Assembly: GCF_001428505.1 (NCBI RefSeq)
Contig: NZ_LMHU01000001.1
Location: forward strand, 536,480 to 600,479
Reading direction: 5' to 3'
From: Terrabacter sp. Root181
GTDB lineage: Bacteria; Actinomycetota; Actinomycetes; Actinomycetales; Dermatophilaceae
DNA: 64,000 nucleotides
Position 1 is the first letter of the stretch. Every line of letters begins with the position of its first letter. The position numbers were made by a program, and so were the translations under genes. The notes beneath the pieces were generated by a model that was given only the letters and a program-made list of their open reading frames with translations, did not search any database and was not told the DNA's origin. Shown one piece after another: positions 57,485-64,000 of the stretch.

Positions 57485-59155
57485 GTGAGCTACCGCAGGC
57501 CCGTCCCGACGATCGGCGACCCGTCGTCGGCCGCCGAGCGGGCTCAGGCGCCCGACGCCTGGGCCCTGCGCGACGACCTCGCCTCGCTCGAGCGGGTCGT
57601 CGGTGCGCGGCGCGACATCCGCCGTTTCCGCCCCGACCCCGTGCCCGACGACGTGCTCACGGCGGTGCTGACGGCCGGCCACCGCGGCCCGTCGGTCGGG
57701 CACAGCCAACCGTGGCGCTTCGTCGTCGTCACCGAGGCCGCGACCCGCGACACCGCTGCCCTCATGGCCGACCGGTGCCGGCTGCGCCAGGCAGCCGGGA
57801 TGGCGGAGGAGTCGGCCCGTGGCCTGCTCGACCTGCGCCTCGAGGGCATCCGCGAGGCGCCGGTCGGCGTCGTCGTCGCGTGCGACCGCCGCACCCCGGC
57901 CGCGGGGGTGCTCGGTCGCGCGACCTTCCCCGACGCCGACCTCTGGTCGTGCGCCGCCGCGATCGAGAACATGTGGCTGACGGCCCGCGCCCACGGCCTC
58001 GGCCTCGGCTGGGTGACGCTCTTCGAGCCGGCCGAGCTCGCCGACCTGCTCGGCCTGCCCGAAGGTGTGGAGACGCTCGGTTGGCTCTGCCTGGGCTGGC
58101 CCGACGAGCGGCCGCCCGAGCCCGGGCTCGAGCGCGCCGGGTGGAGCAAGCGGCTCCCGCTCGACGAGGTCGTCATGCGCGAGCGCTGGACCGAGCGCGA
58201 CGCCCCGACCTCGCACCTGCGGGCGCCCGAGCCGGCCGACGTGGTCGCCGCGCGCGACCGCTCCGACGACCTCCTCACCGTCCCGGGCTCGCTCGGCGTC
58301 CTCGACACCGTCCTCGACCGCATCACCGCGCTGGCCGCGGTGGACGGTCGGGGCACCCTCGTCGTCGCGGCCGCGGACCACGCCGTGACGGCATACGACA
58401 TCTCGGCCTTCGACCCGTCGGTCACCGCCGACGTGGCCCGGGCCACGCGCGAGGGGACGTCGATGGGCGCTGTCGCGGCCCGCGCCGCAGGTATGGACGT
58501 CGAGCTCGTCGATGCCGGGATCGGTTGCCGCAGAGGCGATCTCGTCGCTACAGACGCACTCGACAAGACGACGTATGCCGCCCTGCTGGGGCTCGGGCGC
58601 GACCGCGGTCGCGCGCTGGCGAGCGCCGGGCCCGTCGCCCTCGGCGAGGTCGGTGTCGGCAACACGACGGTGGCGGCCGCCCTGGCTGGGGCGCTGCTCG
58701 ACGTGCCCGCCGACGAGGTCGTCGGCCGCGGGTCGTCCGCCGACACCGCGATGGTCGACCGCAAGCGCGACGTCGTGACGCGGGCGCTCGCCCGGGTCGG
58801 GCGCGTCGGCCCCGACGAGGCCGTCCGTCGCCTCGGTGGCGGGGAGCTCGCCGTCCTCACCGGCATCACGCTCGGCGTGGCCGAGTCCGGTGGTGTCGTG
58901 GTGCTCGACGGGCTCGCGACGGCGGTGTGCGCGCTCGCCGCCGTGCGCCTCGAACCGGCGGTCGCGGCGCACCTCGTCGCCGGCCAGCGCTCACGTGAGA
59001 AGGCCCACGCCCTCGTGCTGCGCGAGCTCGGTCTCGAGCCCCTCCTCGACCTGCGGATCCGTGCGGGTGAGGGCGTCGGCGCGGCCCTCGCGACCGGCCT
59101 CGTCAAGGACGCACTGGCCCTGCGAGCAGGCGTCGCGCGCACCTCCACGGTTTGA
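57485..59155 (+). CDS. BluB-CobT fusion: DMB synthase plus DMB phosphoribosyltransferase
   Basis: The 556-residue protein fuses two enzymes of vitamin B12 lower-ligand metabolism. Residues 30-225 are BluB (flavin reductase-like): ARRDIRRFRPDPVP (41-54) and GPSVGHSQPWRF (68-79). They convert FMNH2 to 5,6-dimethylbenzimidazole with oxygen. Residues 250-556 are CobT: TVPGSLGVLD, VVAAADHAVTAYDIS, VGVGNTTVAAALAG, and RAGEGVGAALA with catalytic Glu529. CobT attaches ribose phosphate from nicotinate mononucleotide. The linker is about 25 residues. The start GTG lies 22 bases after the SDR stop. No other cobalamin gene or riboswitch is in the window. Confidence 0.94.
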   Translation: MSYRRPVPTIGDPSSAAERAQAPDAWALRDDLASLERVVGARRDIRRFRPDPVPDDVLTAVLTAGHRGPSVGHSQPWRFVVVTEAATRDTAALMADRCRLRQAAGMAEESARGLLDLRLEGIREAPVGVVVACDRRTPAAGVLGRATFPDADLWSCAAAIENMWLTARAHGLGLGWVTLFEPAELADLLGLPEGVETLGWLCLGWPDERPPEPGLERAGWSKRLPLDEVVMRERWTERDAPTSHLRAPEPADVVAARDRSDDLLTVPGSLGVLDTVLDRITALAAVDGRGTLVVAAADHAVTAYDISAFDPSVTADVARATREGTSMGAVAARAAGMDVELVDAGIGCRRGDLVATDALDKTTYAALLGLGRDRGRALASAGPVALGEVGVGNTTVAAALAGALLDVPADEVVGRGSSADTAMVDRKRDVVTRALARVGRVGPDEAVRRLGGGELAVLTGITLGVAESGGVVVLDGLATAVCALAAVRLEPAVAAHLVAGQRSREKAHALVLRELGLEPLLDLRIRAGEGVGAALATGLVKDALALRAGVARTSTV

Positions 59156-59234
59156 GTCCGACGGCGGGACCCGCCTAGTTTGGGGTGGTTGTCCAACCGT
59201 CGAACTGCCCTCACGAGGGGCTGGGAGAATCCGC

Positions 59235-60800
59235 ATGACCACACAGACCCAGGACCGACCACCGACTCCCGAGTCGCGCTCCAGCGCCGACGACCGAGCC
59301 TTCCTCGGGCACCCCAAGGGGCTGTCGACCCTCTTCTTCGTCGAGCTGTGGGAGCGCTTCTCCTACTACGGGATGCGCGCCATCCTGCTCTACTTCCTCA
59401 TCGACACCGTGGCCAACGGCGGCCTCGGCATCGACGAGACGACCGGCACGGCCGTCGTCGCGATCTACGGCGCGTCCGTCTACCTCCTGTCGATCATCGG
59501 CGGCTTCACCGCGGACCGTCTCTTCGGCGCCCGGCGCTCGACCCTCTACGGCGCCGTCGTCATCATGGCCGGCCACGTCTGCCTCGCGATCCCGGCGGCG
59601 GCGACCGCCTGGCTCGGGATCGCCCTCGTCGCGCTCGGCACCGGCCTGCTCAAGCCCAACGTCTCCGCGATGGTCGGCACGCTCTACAAGCCCGAGGACG
59701 CCCGCCGTGACGGCGGCTTCTCGATCTTCTACATGTCGATCAACATCGGCTCGTTCTTCTCGCCGCTCGTCGTCGGCTGGCTGCGTGAGCACTATGGCTA
59801 CCACGTCGGCTTCTCGGCCGCGGCGGTCGGCATGGCCATCGCCATCGTGTGGTTCGTCCTCGGCCGCAAGGCCCTCGGCCCCGCCGTCGACGACGTGCCC
59901 AACCCGCTCTCGCCCGAGGAGCGCGGCCGCGTCTCCGCCCTCGCCGTCGGTGCCGTCGTCGCCTTCACGGTCATCGTCGTCATCGCCGGCCTGTGGCGCG
60001 ACACGGTGCTCGACCAGGTCATCGACGCGATCTCGATCATCGCCGTACTGACGCCGATCGCCTACTTCACGATGATGTTCCGCAGCCCCAAGGTCGAGCG
60101 CGAGGAGAAGTCGCACCTCGCCGCCTACGTCCCCCTGTGGATCGGCGCGATGCTCTTCTGGATGATCTTCGAGCAGGCCGCCGGCAAGATGGCGATCTTC
60201 GCCTCCGAGAACACGGTCACGGAGACGGCGGGCATCAGCATCAACCCCGAGTGGTTCCAGTCGATCAACCCGCTCGCCATCGTCCTGCTCGCACCGCTCT
60301 TCGGCTGGATCTGGACCAAGCGCGCCGGCCGCTCGCCGTCGACGCCGATGAAGTTCGTCCTCGGTGTCGCGATCATCGGCCTGTCGGCCCTCGCCATGTC
60401 GTGGGCGTTCGCCACGTTCCAGGACAACACCGCGCCGATCTACATCCTCGGCGGCGTCTTCGTCATGCAGACGGTCGCCGAGCTCTGCCTCTCGCCGGTG
60501 GGCCTGTCGGCCACGACCCGTCTCGCGCCGCGCGCCTTCGCCAGCCAGGCGATGGCGCTCTGGTTCCTCGGCAGCGCCGCCGGCCAGGCCATCGCCGCCC
60601 AGCTCATCCAGGCGATGGGAGGCCTGAGCGACGCTGCGTACTACCTCGTCAACGGTGTCATCACGCTCGTCGTCGCCGGGGTGCTCCTCGCGCTCGTGCC
60701 GTGGATCCGGCGCAAGATGGCCACGGCCGAGCTGCACGCCACCGACCGGGTCGACAGCGTCGACCGCGTCGACAGCGTCGACCGCGTCGCGGTGCACTGA
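59235..60800 (+). CDS. POT/PTR-family proton-dependent oligopeptide transporter
   Basis: The 521-residue protein has about 14 helices. It shows the POT signatures FFVELWERFSYYGMRAIL (helix 1 with the ExxERFxYY motif), GGFTADRLFG and FSIFYMSINIGSFFSPL (PTR2 pattern). It imports di- and tripeptides with protons. The C-terminus ends with two repeats of DRVDSV encoded by an 18-base tandem repeat. The following carbonic-anhydrase gene starts one base after the stop. Confidence 0.94.
   Translation: MTTQTQDRPPTPESRSSADDRAFLGHPKGLSTLFFVELWERFSYYGMRAILLYFLIDTVANGGLGIDETTGTAVVAIYGASVYLLSIIGGFTADRLFGARRSTLYGAVVIMAGHVCLAIPAAATAWLGIALVALGTGLLKPNVSAMVGTLYKPEDARRDGGFSIFYMSINIGSFFSPLVVGWLREHYGYHVGFSAAAVGMAIAIVWFVLGRKALGPAVDDVPNPLSPEERGRVSALAVGAVVAFTVIVVIAGLWRDTVLDQVIDAISIIAVLTPIAYFTMMFRSPKVEREEKSHLAAYVPLWIGAMLFWMIFEQAAGKMAIFASENTVTETAGISINPEWFQSINPLAIVLLAPLFGWIWTKRAGRSPSTPMKFVLGVAIIGLSALAMSWAFATFQDNTAPIYILGGVFVMQTVAELCLSPVGLSATTRLAPRAFASQAMALWFLGSAAGQAIAAQLIQAMGGLSDAAYYLVNGVITLVVAGVLLALVPWIRRKMATAELHATDRVDSVDRVDSVDRVAVH
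60743..60789 (+). repeat. 18-bp tandem repeat at the 3' end of the POT transporter gene
   Basis: About 2.6 copies of an 18-base unit (cgaccgcgtcgacagcgt) encode the cytoplasmic tail DRVDSVDRVDSVDRVA. The unit keeps the frame. Confidence 0.8.
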
Positions 60801-60801
60801 C

Positions 60802-61317
60802 GTGATCGTCACCCTCGACGGCGTCACCCCGGCGGTCCACGAGACCGCCTGGGTGGCGCCCAGCGCCGACCTCGTCGGGGCCGTCGACCTCCGGGCGGGC
60901 TCGAGCGTCTGGTACACCGCCGTGCTCCGCGCCGATGTCGACCCCATCGTGCTCGGCGAGCGCAGCAACCTGCAGGACGGCGTCGTCGTGCACACCGACG
61001 CCGGGCACCCGACGAGCATCGGTGCCGGCGTCTCGGTCGGCCACCGCGCCGTGCTCCACGGCTGCACCATCGAGGACGACTGCCTCGTCGGCATGGGGTC
61101 GGTCGTGCTCAACGGCGCCCACATCGGCGCGGGCAGCCTCATCGCCGCGGGCGCCGTCGTGCCCGAGGGGGCGGTCATCCCGCCCCGGTCCCTCGTCGCC
61201 GGGGTGCCCGGGAGGGTCCGCCGCGAGATCGACGACCCCGGCCTTGCGCGCATCCGCGCCAATGCCGAGATCTACGTCGAGCTGGCCCGCCGCCACCGTG
61301 CGGCCACCAGCGCCTGA
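60802..61317 (+). CDS. Gamma-class carbonic anhydrase/acetyltransferase-like (left-handed beta-helix)
   Basis: The 171-residue protein starts at GTG 60802, one base after the POT stop. It has hexapeptide repeats (I/V/L-G-x4) with zinc-site histidines HTDAGHP, VGHRAVLHG, and the closing helix. Members resemble Cam/YrdA and may hydrate CO2 or bind CoA. The exact activity is unproven. Confidence 0.88.
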   Translation: MIVTLDGVTPAVHETAWVAPSADLVGAVDLRAGSSVWYTAVLRADVDPIVLGERSNLQDGVVVHTDAGHPTSIGAGVSVGHRAVLHGCTIEDDCLVGMGSVVLNGAHIGAGSLIAAGAVVPEGAVIPPRSLVAGVPGRVRREIDDPGLARIRANAEIYVELARRHRAATSA

Positions 61318-61416
61318 GCACGCGCACGCGCGGCGGCGGGCCACACGGCATACCCTCCGCTGGTTCGAGGTGATGTCGTGAGCGATGTCGGTGCCGGGAT
61401 CACCTCGAACGGCGGG

Positions 61417-62178
61417 TCAGCGGAGCAGCAGGACCGCGGCGACGACGCCGGCGACGACGACGAGCACCCGGAAGAGCGTCGGCGGAAGGCGGCGGCCGAT
61501 GCGGGCTCCGACGTAGCCGCCGACGACCGACCCTGCCGCGAGCAGCCCGATGGCCTGCCAGTCGAGGTCGGCGACGGCGACGAAGATGATGCCGGCGACG
61601 ACGTTGCCGGCGAAGATCGCAAGGGTCTTGAGGGCGTTGACGACGCGCAGGTCGATGTCGAGCCCGAGCCCGAGGACGGCGACCATCATGACGCCGGAGC
61701 CCGCCCCGAAGTAGCCGCCGTACACGCCCGTCAGCAGCGCGAAGAAGGTCGTCACCGGTCCCATCCGGGTGCGCGGACCGAGGTCCTTGCCGCCGCGGGC
61801 GCGTAGGCGGCGCGCGACCCAGGGCTGCACGCCGACGAGCAGGCAGGTGAAGAGGATCAGCCACGGGGCGACGGCCTCGAAGACGCTCGACGGCAGGGCG
61901 AGCAGGAGGACCGCGCCGCCGACCGCACCGACCGCGCACGTGGCGACGACGGTCCACGTGATGCGTGGGTGCTCGCGCAGCTCGGCCCGATAGCCGAACG
62001 ACCCGCTGACGCCGGCCGGGACGAGCCCGACGGTGTTGGACGCGTTGGCGACGACGGGTGGGAGCCCCACGGCGAGCAGGACGGGGAAGCTGAGGAGCGA
62101 GGCGACCCCGACCGTCGTCGTGAGGATGCCGGCGCCGAGACCCGCCCCGAGCACCGCGAGCATCTGGAGGGACGTCAC
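61417..62178 (-). CDS. TauE/SafE family membrane permease
   Basis: The 253-residue protein has about eight helices with the duplicated TauE/SafE motif, including ASLLSFPVLLAVGLPPVVAN in the first half and GGYFGAGSGVMM in the second. It should export or import an anion such as a sulfonate or organic acid. GTG 62178 overlaps the stop of the GntR gene, so the two form an operon under that regulator. Confidence 0.9.
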   Translation of the reverse strand: MTSLQMLAVLGAGLGAGILTTTVGVASLLSFPVLLAVGLPPVVANASNTVGLVPAGVSGSFGYRAELREHPRITWTVVATCAVGAVGGAVLLLALPSSVFEAVAPWLILFTCLLVGVQPWVARRLRARGGKDLGPRTRMGPVTTFFALLTGVYGGYFGAGSGVMMVAVLGLGLDIDLRVVNALKTLAIFAGNVVAGIIFVAVADLDWQAIGLLAAGSVVGGYVGARIGRRLPPTLFRVLVVVAGVVAAVLLLR

Positions 62179-62873
62179 GACCCGTCTCGCAGCAGCGCCA
62201 CGTCGCTGACCATGACGACGTGGGCGTGCATCGCGGCCGCGGCTGCCTCGGGGTCGCCGGCGCGGATGGCGTCGGCGATGGCCTGGTGCCCGACGAGGGA
62301 GTCGGCCGGCCGGCCGGGCTGGGAGAGCGACTCGATGCGCGTCTCGCGGACGAGGTCGCGGATCTCGTCCATGAGGCGGGCGAGCAGGAGCGAGTGGGCG
62401 GCTGCGGTCACGGCGCCGTGGAAGCGCTCGTCGCCCTCGACACCGCGCCCACCGGCCTCGATGTCGCGGGCCATCTCGGCCAGAGCCTCGTCGATGCGGG
62501 CGAGGTCGTCGGCGGTGCGGCGGGCCGCCGCGAGTGCCGCGATCTTCGTCTCGAGGGCGTCGCGGGTGTCGATGATCTCGGGGAGCCGGTGGGCGTGGGC
62601 GCGGATCGCCTCGACGATCCGGCGCGGGCCGGGGGCGTCGGACAGGACCGTGCCGTCGCCGTGCCGGACCGTCACGACGCCGATCACCTCGAGGGCGACG
62701 AGGGCCTGGCTCAGGGTGGCGCGGCTGACGCCGAGGCGCTGCGCGAGCTCGCGCTCGGGGGGTAGCCGGTCGCCCGTCGTGAGACCGTTCGAGTCGATCC
62801 ACGACGTGATCTGCTCGGCCACCTGCTCGTAGAGCCGGGTCCTCGTGAGGCGCGGCAGCCCCGATGTCGACAT
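62175..62873 (-). CDS. FadR-type GntR transcriptional regulator
   Basis: The 232-residue protein has an N-terminal GntR winged helix (LPPERELAQRLGVSRATLSQ, ALVALEVIGVVTVRHGDGTV) and an all-helical FCD ligand-binding domain with metal-site residues (D, H, H) along FHGAVTAAAHS and later GHQAIADAI. It should sense a small organic acid. It is divergent from a 51-residue protein and a CoA-transferase gene. Confidence 0.92.
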   Translation of the reverse strand: MSTSGLPRLTRTRLYEQVAEQITSWIDSNGLTTGDRLPPERELAQRLGVSRATLSQALVALEVIGVVTVRHGDGTVLSDAPGPRRIVEAIRAHAHRLPEIIDTRDALETKIAALAAARRTADDLARIDEALAEMARDIEAGGRGVEGDERFHGAVTAAAHSLLLARLMDEIRDLVRETRIESLSQPGRPADSLVGHQAIADAIRAGDPEAAAAAMHAHVVMVSDVALLRDGS

Positions 62874-62885
62874 GGGGTCACTCTA

Positions 62886-62906
62886 TTGACAGTTGGACAA
62901 TTGACC
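62886..62906. promoter_or_regulatory. Divergent promoter and imperfect palindrome near the GntR gene
   Basis: TTGACA (62886-62891) is followed by GGACAATTGACC (62895-62906), a dyad with a perfect CAATTG centre. The A/T-rich patch separates GntR (minus) from the CoA-transferase side (plus). A GntR operator is the simplest reading. Confidence 0.5.
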
Positions 62907-62931
62907 TATTGGCTAGGCCACTGAGCCAGCC

Positions 62932-63087
62932 ATGAGCCTCGTCACCAGGGCGTTCCTCATGCAGGCGAACCGGCCCGACACCACCAGCGAACCGGTGTAC
63001 TACAACCAGATCCTCACCTACAGCGTCAACGTGGTCATCGCCGGCCCGTTGCTCGTGTGGGCCGCCCCGATCCTCCCCGGATGGTGA
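62932..63087 (+). CDS. 51-residue hydrophobic protein of unknown function
   Basis: ATG 62932 opens a 51-residue frame, MSLVTRAFLMQANRPDTTSE followed by PVYYNQILTYSVNVVIAGPL and a Trp/Pro-rich end. One amphipathic region and one membrane helix (about residues 33-47) are predicted. It ends four bases before the CoA-transferase ATG, so the two are probably co-translated. No clear ribosome-binding site is present. It could be a small transport or anchor subunit, or the remnant C-terminus of a deleted transporter. I do not recognise the family. Confidence 0.45.
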   Translation: MSLVTRAFLMQANRPDTTSEPVYYNQILTYSVNVVIAGPLLVWAAPILPGW

Positions 63088-63091
63088 ACGA

Positions 63092-64000
63092 ATGACCGCT
63101 CTCGGCCCCCTCTCCGACATCCTCGTCGTCGACCTCTCGCGCGCCCTCGCGGGTCCGCACGCCACGATGATGCTCGCCGACCAGGGCGCACGCGTCATCA
63201 AGGTCGAGGCCCCCGGACGCGGGGACGACACCCGTGGCTGGGGTCCGCCCTTCGTCGGCGAGGAGGGTCGACGCGAGTCGACGTACTTCCTGTCGGCCAA
63301 CCGCAACAAGGAGTCGATCATCCTCGACCTCAAGGACGAGACGGACCGCGACGTCCTGCTCGCGCTCGTCGACCGGGCCGACGTGCTCGTCGAGAACTTC
63401 CGCACCGGCGTGCTCGAGCGGCTCGGCCTGGGCATCGACTCGCTCATGGAGCGCAACCCGCGGCTCGTCGTGCTCTCGATCACCGGCTTCGGCCACGACG
63501 GCCCCGAGGGCGGCCGCGCCGGCTATGACCAGATCGCCCAGGGCGAGGCCGGGGTCATGTCGCTCACCGGCTCCGGGCCCGACGACCCGCAGCGCGTCGG
63601 GGTCCCGATCGCCGACCTGCTCTCCGGGATGTACGGCGCCTACGGCGTCGTCGCGGCCCTCAACGAGCGGCACCGCACCGGCAAGGGCACCGTCGTGCGC
63701 ACCTCGCTGCTGGCAGCGGTCGTCGGCGTGCACGCCTTCCAGGGCACCCGGTGGACGGTGGCCGGGGAGGTGGGCCGCTCGGCCGGCAACCACCACCCGT
63801 CGATCAGCCCCTACGGGCTCTTCCACTGCCGCGACGGCTCCGTGCAGATCGCCGTCGGCAGCGAGGGGCTGTGGCAGCGGCTGTGCGCGGCCTTCGGGCT
63901 CGACCCGGCGGCCGAGGGGCTCGCGACGAACGCCGAACGCGTCGCCGAGCGCGAGCGGGTCATCGAGGTCGTCGAGGCGGCCTTCGCCGACTGGGACGCC
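63092..64000 (+). CDS. CaiB/BaiF family CoA-transferase (N-terminal part, runs off right edge)
   Basis: The first 303 residues of a family III CoA-transferase are visible: MTALGPLSDILVVDLSRALA, then GARVIKVEAPGRGDDTRGWG, LSANRNKESIILDLKDE, GYDQIAQGEAGVMSLTG, and the catalytic Asp near residue 175 in VPIADLLSGMYG. It should move CoA between a carboxylate and an acyl-CoA (oxalate, carnitine, bile or succinate types). The substrate may be what the divergent GntR regulator and TauE-like permease handle. No stop is reached in the window. Confidence 0.93.
   Translation, partial: MTALGPLSDILVVDLSRALAGPHATMMLADQGARVIKVEAPGRGDDTRGWGPPFVGEEGRRESTYFLSANRNKESIILDLKDETDRDVLLALVDRADVLVENFRTGVLERLGLGIDSLMERNPRLVVLSITGFGHDGPEGGRAGYDQIAQGEAGVMSLTGSGPDDPQRVGVPIADLLSGMYGAYGVVAALNERHRTGKGTVVRTSLLAAVVGVHAFQGTRWTVAGEVGRSAGNHHPSISPYGLFHCRDGSVQIAVGSEGLWQRLCAAFGLDPAAEGLATNAERVAERERVIEVVEAAFADWDA

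Overview
The window is 64 kb of chromosomal DNA from a high-GC actinobacterium (roughly 72% G+C by eye, strong G/C preference at third codon positions). F420-type LLM oxidoreductase, Lhr and Ski2-like helicases, DUF222/HNH, BluB-CobT and a ManNAcA-type wall polysaccharide locus together suggest Micrococcales, probably the Intrasporangiaceae (Janibacter/Knoellia/Phycicoccus neighbourhood). The family-level placement is inference. I saw no rRNA, tRNA, CRISPR array, transposase, phage module or integrase, and no gene-free stretch longer than about 300 bases.

Layout. 1-1.3 kb: the N-terminal part of a DUF222/HNH protein reading off the left edge behind a near-perfect LexA (SOS) box. 1.4-9.2 kb: an esterase/ATP-grasp pair, a DUF1345 membrane protein, a lipid kinase followed by two PAP2 phosphatases, a DUF1206 membrane protein flanked by two tiny paralogous proteins, and an acyl-CoA-thioesterase-like hydrolase. 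9.2-17.7 kb: two large helicases (Ski2-like DUF3516 and Lhr) around a GNAT acetyltransferase. 17.9-21.8 kb: a Tat-exported multicopper oxidase, a membrane protein and a PEP-mutase-family enzyme.

21.9-36.5 kb is a ten-gene surface-polysaccharide locus: seven tightly coupled minus-strand genes (glycosyltransferase, Wzm-like permease, Wzt-like ATPase, glycosyltransferase, wecC, wecB, second UDP-sugar dehydrogenase) facing two plus-strand glycosyltransferases and a 988-residue glycosyltransferase. WecB/WecC imply a ManNAcA-containing, teichuronic-acid-like polymer exported by an ABC transporter.

36.5-47 kb: Nei-type DNA glycosylase, VOC protein, PfkB sugar kinase, a lipoprotein with the complete PHM-type dicopper ligand set, glpD and glpK, MarR/MFS pairs, thiol peroxidase and an alkaline-ceramidase homologue. 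47-51 kb: a secreted hydrolase fused through one membrane helix to an ABC ATPase, with its permease. 51-64 kb: LLM oxidoreductase, an internally deleted phosphoribosyltransferase, an aminotransferase whose 3' end is duplicated downstream, a DUF5995 protein, a second MarR/MFS pair with a clear palindromic operator, SDR, a BluB-CobT fusion, a POT transporter, gamma-carbonic anhydrase, TauE/SafE plus GntR, a 51-residue orphan protein and a CaiB-type CoA-transferase running off the right edge.

A window-wide signal independent of genes is the heptamer GTATGCC/GGCATAC, found about 37 times on both strands against about six expected from base composition.
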